From positions 1-48,479 of the forward strand of contig JAJDNO010000027.1 in the NCBI GenBank assembly GCA_022340615.1: a DNA stretch of 48,479 nt, in the 5' to 3' direction. The translations under genes and the position numbers were made by a program. The DNA is from Gallionella sp. (GTDB taxonomy: Bacteria; Pseudomonadota; Gammaproteobacteria; Burkholderiales; Gallionellaceae). Below the pieces are notes generated by a model. The model was not told the origin of the DNA and ran no database searches. It worked only from the letters and a program-made list of their open reading frames with translations. Positions 1 through 8,302 of this stretch are shown piece by piece (the first letter of the stretch is position 1; every line of letters starts with the position of its first letter).

Positions 1-255
1 TTGCAACTGGCCGCACAGCTCAAAGCACTGGGCGGCGTGCTGGGTCTGCTGCAGCGCGATCCGGCCGAATTCCTGCAGGGAGGCGCAAATGCGGACGGGG
101 TGGACGATGCGGCAATCAGCGCGAAAATCGAAGCGCGCATCTTGGCCAAACAGGCCAAAGACTATGCCGAGGCAGACCGTATCCGCAAGGAATTGCTGGA
201 AGCGGGGATCGTACTGGAAGACAGTGCTTCAGGCACCATCTGGCGGCGCGCCTGA
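1..255 (+). CDS. cysS: Cysteinyl-tRNA synthetase, C-terminal part (cut by window edge)
   Basis: The last 84 residues of a protein whose start lies left of the window. The stretch contains a helical segment of the form [20 protein letters not shown] followed by a short terminal piece ending IWRRA. This is the usual end of bacterial cysteinyl-tRNA synthetase, the cytoplasmic enzyme that charges tRNA-Cys. The catalytic HIGH and KMSKS motifs are outside the window, so the call rests on the C-terminal domain alone. The gene converges on the pilus operon, whose last stop codon lies 9 bases away. No terminator hairpin is visible between them. Confidence 0.8.
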   Translation: MQLAAQLKALGGVLGLLQRDPAEFLQGGANADGVDDAAISAKIEARILAKQAKDYAEADRIRKELLEAGIVLEDSASGTIWRRA

Positions 256-264
256 TATCGGAAT

Positions 265-1044
265 CTAGGGTAGTTTGCCCGCCGACACCATGCGATTGAC
301 CAGCACATTTGGCGACATCCAGATGATGATGTCGTCGAACGAGCCATTGGCGGCGCCACTGGGTGATGGGGCATGACTGACAAACGTTTGATTATTGTCC
401 AGATTGGCCTGTTCATCGATTCCGCTTCCCGGAGGCCCATCCTTGCCGGTGGAGAAAATCACCGCCGGTACGCCATTGGTGGTGAGGGAATTCCCCGCGC
501 CGCCACAACTCGAACCGCTGATGCCGGTGGCGGATGCGCAGACCAGCAAATTAGGCGAAAGATTGGAAATCCCGACTGCACCTATCCCGCCCGGGAATGA
601 AAATACATTAAATGCCGTGCCACCATTGAAACCTGACACGGTCGCAGATACATTCGTAATCGCATAACGGATCGGATTGCCCCAGGAATCGAGCACAAGC
701 CCGGCATTGCTCGCGCTAGACAGGCCCAGTGTCGCGGCGGGAACAAAGCCATTGTAGAAAGTCGTGCAATTGCCTCCGCCTGCCGGGCTTTCTGCGCCAT
801 TGCTGGTGGAAGTGGCAGGGCAGGGCAGGCGGCCATTGATGATGGCATAGCCGATCAGCGCCTGCTGGATTTCATCTAGCTGTTTGCGCGTATCATTTTC
901 GTGCCGCTGTTCGGCCTGGCTGCTGATGGTTGGCAGCAGGCCGCCCAGCAGGAGCGCCACGATCATCAGAACCATGGCCATCTCGATCAGCGTGAAGCCG
1001 GCCTGGCGCTGCCGCATCGGAGCTGGGTCAGTTGCAATCATCAT
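265..1044 (-). CDS. Type IV prepilin-like protein, last gene of the MSHA-like operon
   Basis: 259 residues. A short basic leader ends in a class III signal peptide: Gly16 before Phe17, then TLIE with Glu21 at the +5 position used in pilin assembly. A hydrophobic helix follows to about residue 38. This is the substrate pattern of prepilin peptidase and predicts an inner-membrane pilin or pseudopilin. The globular part starts with an LPCP motif at 73-76 and is rich in Gly, Ser and Asn, with three further Cys residues. It overlaps the upstream PilX-like gene by 4 bases, so translation is probably coupled. It could be the main subunit of this machine or a minor pilin; no separate mshA-type pilin gene is present here. 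Confidence 0.8.
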   Translation of the reverse strand: MMIATDPAPMRQRQAGFTLIEMAMVLMIVALLLGGLLPTISSQAEQRHENDTRKQLDEIQQALIGYAIINGRLPCPATSTSNGAESPAGGGNCTTFYNGFVPAATLGLSSASNAGLVLDSWGNPIRYAITNVSATVSGFNGGTAFNVFSFPGGIGAVGISNLSPNLLVCASATGISGSSCGGAGNSLTTNGVPAVIFSTGKDGPPGSGIDEQANLDNNQTFVSHAPSPSGAANGSFDDIIIWMSPNVLVNRMVSAGKLP

Positions 1045-2729
1045 TTGCAGTTGTACTTTCCATCAAGACATACTACCAGATCATTTACGCTCGAGTAGCT
1101 GGGGTCGGTAGGCTTGTAGGTAACAAACTTCTGGGAGAGCATGGGACAGGTGCTGTAATTTTTTGTACTGTCATGTTTTCCGCCGGGGAACGGGGGGCTG
1201 GAGCAAGAACCGGAGGTGCCATCATTCTGGTTTATGCCTTCGAGATAATACACAGGCGGATTGGAGGTGGGGGTGCCCGAGTTCAACGTTGTACTATGCG
1301 CCCTGCCGACGATCACCGCCGCAGTATAAGTGCCGCTCCCGGGATTGGGGTTGCCAGAGCCGCTGATGGACAAGCAACTGTTAACGCAGCCCGTAACCGA
1401 GGTGCCGGGCGAGTTTCCGGACGCGGCCTGGTAAAACACTTCCTGCCGCCAGTTGTTCCAGTAGCTGCTTGAGTTGAACACGCAGCCCGAGGGCCAGCTA
1501 AGCGACATGGTGTTGTCATAAAACCCGTATGATTTGAGATTGGAATTCGTGTTATCAATGTAACCCTGAGCCGTAGATACGGTAACGCCAGACACTCCGT
1601 TCGCGAGGTCGCGTCCTTGGTCACCCGCAGTGTCGGCATTGGTGGTGATGGAGCTATAGCTGTAAAACGAGGACGAGGAATAATTGGCGGCATTCTGTGA
1701 TGCAGTGATAAGGGTCTGCCCTGCGTTCAGCAACGCCGAGGTGGTCGTGGAGTTGATATTGGCGGAATAATTGTTCAGTGCTGTTTGCAGGTCGCGCAGC
1801 GCGTTCAGCATGGGCAATGCATAGGTGGAATCAACAGATTTGGCCTGGGTGTATGGGGTTGTGGCTATCCTGCCGAAGAGCGTATCGTAGGTGCCGGAGT
1901 AGTTGGTGGTGTCGTTGTCAGGAGCCGCCCAGGGATATCGGTTATTTGTATTGCCCGCCGCATAGTTATCCAGGCACTGTTTCGCCTCGCGTGCGATGCG
2001 CCATTCCAGCTGGGGGAATAGGTCATTGTGCGTTATGTAGATTGCCTGGTCGTTGAAGCTGCTGCTGCCAGCAGCAGTTTGATAGGGAAGTGTGGCAGGT
2101 GATGTGGCGGTGCTCTGCTGGGCATTGTTTCCTTCCAGATAATTTGTCGCGCACAGATTGGCGGCAATCGTCGTGTTCGTGGTCGTGCATAAACTCGATG
2201 CCGATGTACGATTTTGTCCGCTCAACGGGTTCCCGGCTGCAAATACGATGGCGATGACGTTGTTCGCCGGGACAGAACCACTGACATTGAGACTGCCCAC
2301 GGTATCGCTGTTGATGGGTGCTACGGAGATCTTGTCACGAAAATTGGGCGACAGCGCATACCATAACCTTTCTCCTGAGCCATCTCGCAGGTCCGGCAAC
2401 CCAAGGGTTTTCCAGGGAAGCTTTCCTATGTAGCTGGGGCAGTCAGAACCTGAGAATATTTCTGCAGAGCCGTCGTCGTTGGTATCCGGACAAGGCAGAC
2501 TGCCGGGGCTGGTGGTATCGGCAACTGCTCGGCCTATCAGCGCGTTCTTTGCTTTTGCCAGCGCATCGGCCGTGGTCTTGTCGCGTTCTATATTCAATGA
2601 AGAGCCGCTCAGTACGCTGACCAGGATTGCGGCCACACCAACGACCAGAATGACCAGCATCACCATCAGTGCCGCGCCGTGCTGCCTGCCGCAACCCTGT
2701 CTGAAAAAGAAGGTGCGCTTGGTGGGCAT
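1041..2729 (-). CDS. Large PilX-like pilus-associated protein
   Basis: 562 residues. The N-terminus has a basic leader, then RQHG followed by AALMVMLVILVVGVAAILV, which resembles PilX/MshP minor pilins. The glutamate at +5 of ordinary pilins is absent. After the membrane helix comes a short coiled region (NIERDKTTADALAKAKNAL) and an LPCP motif at residues 78-81, also found in the next gene. The remaining 470 or so residues form a Ser, Asn, Thr and Tyr-rich domain with several Cys, which suggests an exported domain held by disulfides. PilX is usually under 250 residues, so this is very large. Function is inferred from the N-terminus and operon position; it may be a tip or adhesin subunit. Confidence 0.65.
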   Translation of the reverse strand: MPTKRTFFFRQGCGRQHGAALMVMLVILVVGVAAILVSVLSGSSLNIERDKTTADALAKAKNALIGRAVADTTSPGSLPCPDTNDDGSAEIFSGSDCPSYIGKLPWKTLGLPDLRDGSGERLWYALSPNFRDKISVAPINSDTVGSLNVSGSVPANNVIAIVFAAGNPLSGQNRTSASSLCTTTNTTIAANLCATNYLEGNNAQQSTATSPATLPYQTAAGSSSFNDQAIYITHNDLFPQLEWRIAREAKQCLDNYAAGNTNNRYPWAAPDNDTTNYSGTYDTLFGRIATTPYTQAKSVDSTYALPMLNALRDLQTALNNYSANINSTTTSALLNAGQTLITASQNAANYSSSSFYSYSSITTNADTAGDQGRDLANGVSGVTVSTAQGYIDNTNSNLKSYGFYDNTMSLSWPSGCVFNSSSYWNNWRQEVFYQAASGNSPGTSVTGCVNSCLSISGSGNPNPGSGTYTAAVIVGRAHSTTLNSGTPTSNPPVYYLEGINQNDGTSGSCSSPPFPGGKHDSTKNYSTCPMLSQKFVTYKPTDPSYSSVNDLVVCLDGKYNCK

Positions 2730-2732
2730 GAT

Positions 2733-3116
2733 TTATTCTCCGGAGCTGTCCGGCGTCTCGTTCAAGTCCGTCTTGGCTGGCGTGTCCAGCAAGACGCGCT
2801 GGCCCACCTTAAGTTTGACCCTGCTTTTCTTGCCGGGCAGCTGGACCGTCTGGCTTTCCGGCGTCCTGTCATTGCTGCTCCCGGCCTGTTGCGGAATACC
2901 GTTGATCCAGACCGTGCGCTTGCCGCCATGCTGCTGCACGATGCCGTTGAGCATCAGGACGTGGCCATTATCGGGACCGGCTGCCTGCGAATAACTGTAG
3001 TCGAGTTGCGCGCGCTGTTCCGGGCTGTAGAAAAGCCGCCCAAGCTCGGCCGCGCCTGCGAACGATGACATTGCCAGTCCGATGGAGACCAAGCCGATTT
3101 TTAGCATGGATTTCAT
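2733..3116 (-). CDS. MshK-like periplasmic pilus biogenesis protein
   Basis: 127 residues from the ATG at 3116, which overlaps the stop of the MshJ-like gene in an ATGA arrangement. An upstream in-frame start would run far into that gene and is rejected. A signal peptide (MKSMLKIGLVSIGLAMSSFA) ends near residue 22. A beta-rich stretch follows with LNGIVQQHGGKRTVWINGIP, the small repeat-like motif seen in MshK-type proteins, then a positively charged KSRVKLKVGQRVLL segment. By analogy with PilP/MshK it should help link the inner-membrane complex to the secretin. Similarity is weak, so the name rests partly on its place after the I- and J-like genes. Confidence 0.6.
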   Translation of the reverse strand: MKSMLKIGLVSIGLAMSSFAGAAELGRLFYSPEQRAQLDYSYSQAAGPDNGHVLMLNGIVQQHGGKRTVWINGIPQQAGSSNDRTPESQTVQLPGKKSRVKLKVGQRVLLDTPAKTDLNETPDSSGE

Positions 3117-3733
3117 GATTTTGCGTTCCGGTTCTTCAACGTGATCCAGCCGCCGTTGCATTCCGCCTTGATGTTCGTGCCGACGCCGGGGCCCGAATCG
3201 GGATCCCCGTTGACGGCGACACGTGACAGTTTGCACCCATCAAGCTGGTAGTGTCCCTTGATCTTGCGGTTCAGTTCGTCGAAGAAATTCAGCAACTGGC
3301 CTTCGTGCAGCAAGTCGAATTGCAGTTTCATTTCGCTGTAATGGATGACGTAGTCGCCGCTGTCCAGGGCAGGTTGGGGAGCGTAGTTCTTTTGTGGTGC
3401 GATGTTGTAGCGGAAGTCGATTACCAGATTCTGCTTGCGCAGTTTATCCAGCCCTTCCATCCAGTCCAGACGGTGGTCGTCACCGATGATTTCGTTTGCT
3501 TTAAGTTTGTCATATTCCTTGGAATAGTCTGACAGGTTGTCCCGGTCCTGGCGTGCCGTGGCCAGGCGGTTGCGGGCATTGTTCATCTGGCTCTGGGCGA
3601 TACGCCGGTTTTTCAGGGTGTAGTCGGCATACTTGATGCTGGAATACAGCATCGCGCCGCTGAGCAGCACGGATGTGCCTATCGCGGCAAAGCTCAGGCG
3701 CATCAGTTGAAAGTCGGAGCTGGAGAATTTCAT
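3113..3733 (-). CDS. MshJ-like (PilO/GspM-type) inner-membrane pilus protein
   Basis: 206 residues from the ATG at 3733, which overlaps the preceding stop codon as ATGA. A single membrane helix spans about residues 14-32. It is followed by a coiled-coil-prone region (SQMNNARNRLATARQDRDNL) and then a periplasmic alpha/beta domain. This is the fold plan of PilO/GspM proteins, which dimerise with PilN/GspL and set the inner-membrane platform of type IV pilus and type II secretion machines. Size and order between the PilM/PilN-like gene and the MshK-like gene support MshJ. The exact family was judged by architecture and not by a profile match. Confidence 0.65.
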   Translation of the reverse strand: MKFSSSDFQLMRLSFAAIGTSVLLSGAMLYSSIKYADYTLKNRRIAQSQMNNARNRLATARQDRDNLSDYSKEYDKLKANEIIGDDHRLDWMEGLDKLRKQNLVIDFRYNIAPQKNYAPQPALDSGDYVIHYSEMKLQFDLLHEGQLLNFFDELNRKIKGHYQLDGCKLSRVAVNGDPDSGPGVGTNIKAECNGGWITLKNRNAKS

Positions 3734-5226
3734 GTTACCGGCGGTCTCCATGCAAGCTTTAAGGAAAATGCAAGTTTGTTTTCGCCCGCTACGCTCTGGT
3801 CCGCGATGCTTCCGGTGGGGCTGACATCAAGCGGCTTGGTCAGTACGGTCACCTGGTATCCGCGCTGGCTCAAGTCCTGTTTGAAACTGTCCAGATATGC
3901 CAGCGCTGCACGGTAGTCATCGCCGAAGCCCTGCATATCCCCTTTCAAATTGATCACCTGCGCTGGAACGTCGGTACGGGTGTTGGCAGTAAGAGGCTCT
4001 GTCGCGCTTTCGTGCCAGTCCAGTTCGTTAATCCCGATTTGCGGGAAATGGTCAAGCGCTGCACTGATCGGTTCCAGCACATTTTTCGGGGCGGACCCGT
4101 ATTCATCGAGCTTGCGCATTACGGACACGCTGGATTTCATGTCAGCGGCCGGCGTGTCGGTGACAGGAAAACTCTGGGTGATTTGTCTGGTTTCGATCGA
4201 CAGGCGTTGCGCCTGGGCCGTTAATTTACTGGCGGCAGACGAGTTAACGCCGCTTTGCCAGATCGTTGTGGCCGACCACACGATGCTGGCTGTTATCAAT
4301 ACCACGCTGCCCCAGTTGAGTACCCGGCGAAGCTGCCACATCGAGTAGTAGCGGGTGTGCTCGGCGCTCGCATAATTTGTGCCCGGGCGGTTGGTCGCCA
4401 GCTGCTGCAGAAAAATCTGGCTCGCGTCCGAATCGGCGAAGTGTTGTTTCAGTTTCAGCTTCTTGCCGACCTCATCGATATCCGCGAATTCATAGCGCAC
4501 ATCGGCGTCACTGGGTAATTTATTCTGCAGTTCGCTGCGGTCATTCTCATGGCACAGGATGCGCACATCGAGCGTCTGTCCGGAGGGCAGCAGGCTCAGG
4601 CTCTTCAAATACTGGTAGGTCCGGCCGAGTTCGTTGACGACAGCATCCTGGAAAGTAAGCTCTGCGTGGACAGGCGTAAGCCGGGAAATCTGCAGCCGGT
4701 GGTCGCTGAAATAGGTCTGGCGCAACCCGGAAAACTTTTCCCATGAAATCAGCAGCAAATGTTTGGACGCCAGGTCTTTGACCAGCGGCTCGCTGATCTG
4801 CGGTACGGAATAGATTCCCGCAAGCGGCGTTTGCTGCTCGATCATGATGTCCAGCCAGGGCAGGATCAGCCCGGGGTTGGTCAGCGCAGAGAATAGTATG
4901 TCGTCGTCGCGACGCCCGGTCTTCTGGCGCTGCAACAGGGTGGCTTTGCGGAACGGGGTGCCGCGATAGAACTGGTCGAATTTGCGTTGAAACAGCGCGT
5001 CGCGGCTGCTTCCCATCAAGTGCGGTACGATTTCGTGGCGGAAGTCTTCTTCGATCAGGTCGGTTAGCAGGAATGTTGGACACTTGTTTGCCCGCAATAC
5101 CGATGCAAAACCATCGCGCCCCTCGGGGGTGTCGGTGAAATCGCTCTGCAGCACGATTTCTCTGCCAGCGACGAGTTGCGCATGCAGGCGATCGGCACTC
5201 AGGAATAGTAGTAATGCTTGTTTCAT
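3730..5226 (-). CDS. MshI-like protein with PilM-like cytoplasmic half and PilN-like periplasmic half
   Basis: 498 residues. Residues 1-290 are soluble and start MKQALLLFLSADRLHAQLV, like the first strands of a PilM/GspL actin-like domain, but no clear ATP-binding signature is seen. One membrane helix lies at about 303-322. A periplasmic part of about 170 residues follows, with a helical segment and an alpha/beta end of the PilN or GspL type. In other systems PilM and PilN are separate or only loosely fused, so this looks like a single-chain version. It is followed by J- and K-like genes in 4-base overlaps. A 138-base gap and a possible promoter separate it from mshG upstream. Confidence 0.6.
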   Translation of the reverse strand: MKQALLLFLSADRLHAQLVAGREIVLQSDFTDTPEGRDGFASVLRANKCPTFLLTDLIEEDFRHEIVPHLMGSSRDALFQRKFDQFYRGTPFRKATLLQRQKTGRRDDDILFSALTNPGLILPWLDIMIEQQTPLAGIYSVPQISEPLVKDLASKHLLLISWEKFSGLRQTYFSDHRLQISRLTPVHAELTFQDAVVNELGRTYQYLKSLSLLPSGQTLDVRILCHENDRSELQNKLPSDADVRYEFADIDEVGKKLKLKQHFADSDASQIFLQQLATNRPGTNYASAEHTRYYSMWQLRRVLNWGSVVLITASIVWSATTIWQSGVNSSAASKLTAQAQRLSIETRQITQSFPVTDTPAADMKSSVSVMRKLDEYGSAPKNVLEPISAALDHFPQIGINELDWHESATEPLTANTRTDVPAQVINLKGDMQGFGDDYRAALAYLDSFKQDLSQRGYQVTVLTKPLDVSPTGSIADQSVAGENKLAFSLKLAWRPPVT

Positions 5227-5257
5227 TTCAATAACCCCGAATCAGGCCATGCAGGAC

Positions 5258-5286
5258 AGATAAAGTACACCGTCCCCGTTTTGCAA
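5258..5286 (-). promoter_or_regulatory. Candidate internal sigma-70 promoter of the pilus operon
   Basis: On the minus strand TTGCAA and TTATCT are separated by 17 bases, about 30 bases upstream of the MshI-like start at 5226. The 138-base gap here is the largest inside the pilus cluster, so a second promoter for the downstream half is plausible. The -10 element is only a partial match. Read by eye, not scored. Confidence 0.3.
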
Positions 5287-5364
5287 CCCCCGGCGCGTTA
5301 TCGCTGGAGAGATCTGAATCATTCGCAACCCCTGCCGGTGGACAGGTACCCTTTAGTGACTGTA

Positions 5365-6564
5365 TCAAATTTTCATCTTGCCGATAAGGTCATAGATCGG
5401 CGACAGCACCGACAGCATTACCCAGCCCAGCAAAGCACCCAGCACGATGGTCATGGTCGGTTCAATCAGGACCTGAACTTTTTTGATCGAGCTCTTTATG
5501 TCGCGATCATAGAAATAGCTGACGTTCAGCAATGCCTTGTCCAGCGAGCCAGTGGCCTCGCCGACCTTGAGCATGCGAACCACCAGCGGCGGAAACATGC
5601 CGGTATTCTGGAAACTCTGAGTCAGGTTCTTGCCGGACTCGATTTCCAGCATGACATCGTCAAGACCCTTGGCGACAGCCTCGTTGTTGACCACTTCCCG
5701 TGAGCTGGCGATGCAGTCGAGGATGCTGATGCCGGAGCCGTACATCATTGCAAAAGTATTGGCAAAACGAGCCAGAATGATTTTTCGCAGAATAGGTCCT
5801 ACGACCCACATTTTCAGTTTGAATCCGTCGAATCTCAAACGCATCTCGGGGCTGGTTGTGACGAGCAGTTTTCCGGCGATTACCAGCACGATCGGAGCAG
5901 AAATCAGGACATACCAGTAATTCACGAAGAAATGCGAAGTGGCGATCAGGATTCGTGTCTGGAGCGGAATTTGCTGCCCCATGCCTACGATGAAGCTGAC
6001 CAGTTGCGGTACCAGGTAGATCATCAGAAAAAACGTGATCGCCACCACGGCGGTGCCGACGAATGCCGGGTACATCAGGATGGTCTTGGTATTCGAAGCC
6101 ATCTCGTCCTGCCATTTGATCGATTCGGTGATGTGCTCGAACACTTCCTGCAGGCGCCCGCTCGCTTCGCCGGCACGGGTCAGGCTGACAAAGATCTTGT
6201 CGAACGCATCCGGGTGCTGCGCCATCGCATCGGACAGTTTTTTGCCGCCTTCGATGGACTCGACCAGGCTGGCGATGATTTCACGGAAACGGGGGTCGTT
6301 CATGGTGTCGCGCAAATCGGCAAGGGTTTCCAGCAGCGGCACGCCGGCCCGGGTCAATTGCTCAAGGTTGAAGAAGAAGGTGATTAATTCGGGGCGCTTG
6401 ATTTTGCCGCGCGCCATTGCCTTGCCGGAGTCGACCTTGGCATCGATCAGATCGAGTCCGCTGCGCTTGAGGCGCATTTCCAGGTCAACCTGGTTTGCCG
6501 CATCCTGCAAACCCCGGTGGGTCTTGCCGAGTTCATCAATTGCGCGGTAGGAGTAGAGTGACAT
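5365..6564 (-). CDS. mshG: Type II secretion/type IV pilus platform protein MshG
   Basis: 399 residues, normal for the GspF/PilC/MshG family. Two copies of the family domain are visible. The first has QLTRAGVPLLETLADLRD near residues 70-85. The second has FANTFAMMYGSGISILDCIA near 265-285, followed by the MFPPLVVRMLKVGEATGSLD segment. Three membrane segments lie near 165-195, 210-235 and 370-392. The protein sits in the inner membrane and couples the ATPase to pilin extraction. A strong ribosome binding site (AGGAGG) precedes the start. It lies directly downstream of mshE. Confidence 0.9.
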   Translation of the reverse strand: MSLYSYRAIDELGKTHRGLQDAANQVDLEMRLKRSGLDLIDAKVDSGKAMARGKIKRPELITFFFNLEQLTRAGVPLLETLADLRDTMNDPRFREIIASLVESIEGGKKLSDAMAQHPDAFDKIFVSLTRAGEASGRLQEVFEHITESIKWQDEMASNTKTILMYPAFVGTAVVAITFFLMIYLVPQLVSFIVGMGQQIPLQTRILIATSHFFVNYWYVLISAPIVLVIAGKLLVTTSPEMRLRFDGFKLKMWVVGPILRKIILARFANTFAMMYGSGISILDCIASSREVVNNEAVAKGLDDVMLEIESGKNLTQSFQNTGMFPPLVVRMLKVGEATGSLDKALLNVSYFYDRDIKSSIKKVQVLIEPTMTIVLGALLGWVMLSVLSPIYDLIGKMKI

Positions 6565-6574
6565 TTGGTCCCTC

Positions 6575-8302
6575 CTAACCCAGCCGGTCAGTCAGATCGA
6601 CGATGCGGCTGACTTCAGCCAGCGAGGTGATGCCCTGCTGGATGCGCCGGATACCGTCCATCGCCAGCGGACGGAACCCTTTTTCCAGGGCAGCTTCCCT
6701 GATCTGGCGCGAACTGGCTCGATGCGAAACCAGGTCGTCCAGATCGTAATCCATTTTGAGCAGTTCCATGATGGTCATGCGCCCCTTGTAGCCCTGATGG
6801 TTGCACGCTTCGCAGCCGGCAGCCCGGTACAGGGTGATGTCCTGCTCGGCCGGGAGGCCGAGTAATTTGCGTTCCGTTGCATCAGGGTTATAGGGGTATT
6901 TGCATTCCTTGCACAATATGCGTATCAGGCGCTGTGCGACGATACCAATGATGTTCCCGGCCATGATATCGGGAAGAATGCCGATGTCGAGCAGCCGGGG
7001 AATCGCGCCGATTGCTGAATTGGTGTGCAGCGTCGAATACACCTGGTGCCCGGTCATCGCGGCGCGGAATGCCATTTCAGCAGTAGGATGGTCGCGAATT
7101 TCGCCGACCAGAATGATATCCGGGTCCTGGCGCATCATCGAGCGGATACCGTTCGCAAAATCCATCTTGGCGGATTCGTTCACCGACGTCTGGCGTATCA
7201 GCGCGAGCGGATATTCAACCGGGTCTTCCAGAGTCATGATGTTGACCGACTCGGTGTTGATGTGATTCAGCACAGAATACAGGGTGGTGGTTTTGCCGCT
7301 GCCGGTGGGGCCGGTCACCAGCACGATACCTTCGGGCTTGGCGATGACCATCTTGAGCATATTGAGCGCGCCATCATCGAGGCCAAGCTGTTCCAGCGGC
7401 ACGATGCCCTTTTGACGATCCAGTATGCGCAGTACCAGGTTTTCGCCGTGCGTGGTGGGGTGTGAAGCGACCCGGAAGTCGATCGGCCGGCCGGACAGGC
7501 GCAACGAAATGCGCCCGTCCTGCGGCGCCCGGGTTTCGGCGATGTTCATGTTGCTCATCACCTTCAGGCGCACCACCATGGCCGGCCAGAAACTCTTGTG
7601 CAGGCTGCGGACCTGGCGAAGCACGCCGTCGACGCGGTAACGTATGCGCAGGAAACTGTTTTCCGGTTCAAAGTGGATGTCCGAGGCGCCCCGCTGCACG
7701 GCTTCGGTCAGCAGCGCATCGACCAGGCGCACCACCGGCTGGCTGAATTCGTTGACGCCGGACTGCTGCGTCTGGTACTCCATTTCGCCCGGTTCGATTT
7801 CATGCAGGATGCCGTCGATCGAGAGCTCGAAGCCATAGTACTGGTCGATCGCACGCAGAATGTCCGATTCGCTCGCGAGTTGGGTGGCCAGCCGGTATTC
7901 GTCCTTGAGCAGTGCGCGAACCTGGTCCAGCGCGATGATGTTGTCCGGGTCGGCGACCGCCAGGGTCAGGACGCCCTTGTCGACCGACAGCGGCAACAGC
8001 TGATAGCGCCGCGCAACATCCTTGGGGATCAGGCTCAGTGCCGCAGAGTCAATCAGGACAGTGGAAAGATCGACGCTTTCCTGGCCGAGATTTTCCGACA
8101 GCACGTCGCGGATGGTGGCTTCGGAGAGAAAGCCAAGGCGGACCAGCAGGCGGCCCAGCGGCTGGTGCGTCTTGCCCTGCTCCTGCAAGGCAATGCGCAA
8201 CTGGTCGTCGCTGATCACACCCTTGCCGACCAGTATCTGTCCCAGCTGTTGTGGTGGTGTGGGCTGTAGCGGCGGGTTGTCCGGCTTCTTGTTATTAGAC
8301 AT
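6575..8302 (-). CDS. mshE: Pilus assembly ATPase MshE (GspE/PilB family)
   Basis: 575 residues. Residues 18-75 form an MshEN domain with two related motifs (QLGQILVGKGVIS and PLGRLLVRLGFLS), the module that binds cyclic di-GMP in Vibrio MshE. The ATPase domain has Walker A GPTGSGKT at 331-338, the Asp box around LEDPVEY, Walker B DPDIILVGEIRD at 393-404 and a His box TLHTNSA. Four cysteines at 464, 467, 497 and 500 form the zinc knuckle of GspE/PilB enzymes. It powers pilin polymerisation at the inner membrane. Its start directly abuts the mshN stop. The first motif has Gln where Vibrio MshE has Arg, which may change the signal response. Confidence 0.92.
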   Translation of the reverse strand: MSNNKKPDNPPLQPTPPQQLGQILVGKGVISDDQLRIALQEQGKTHQPLGRLLVRLGFLSEATIRDVLSENLGQESVDLSTVLIDSAALSLIPKDVARRYQLLPLSVDKGVLTLAVADPDNIIALDQVRALLKDEYRLATQLASESDILRAIDQYYGFELSIDGILHEIEPGEMEYQTQQSGVNEFSQPVVRLVDALLTEAVQRGASDIHFEPENSFLRIRYRVDGVLRQVRSLHKSFWPAMVVRLKVMSNMNIAETRAPQDGRISLRLSGRPIDFRVASHPTTHGENLVLRILDRQKGIVPLEQLGLDDGALNMLKMVIAKPEGIVLVTGPTGSGKTTTLYSVLNHINTESVNIMTLEDPVEYPLALIRQTSVNESAKMDFANGIRSMMRQDPDIILVGEIRDHPTAEMAFRAAMTGHQVYSTLHTNSAIGAIPRLLDIGILPDIMAGNIIGIVAQRLIRILCKECKYPYNPDATERKLLGLPAEQDITLYRAAGCEACNHQGYKGRMTIMELLKMDYDLDDLVSHRASSRQIREAALEKGFRPLAMDGIRRIQQGITSLAEVSRIVDLTDRLG

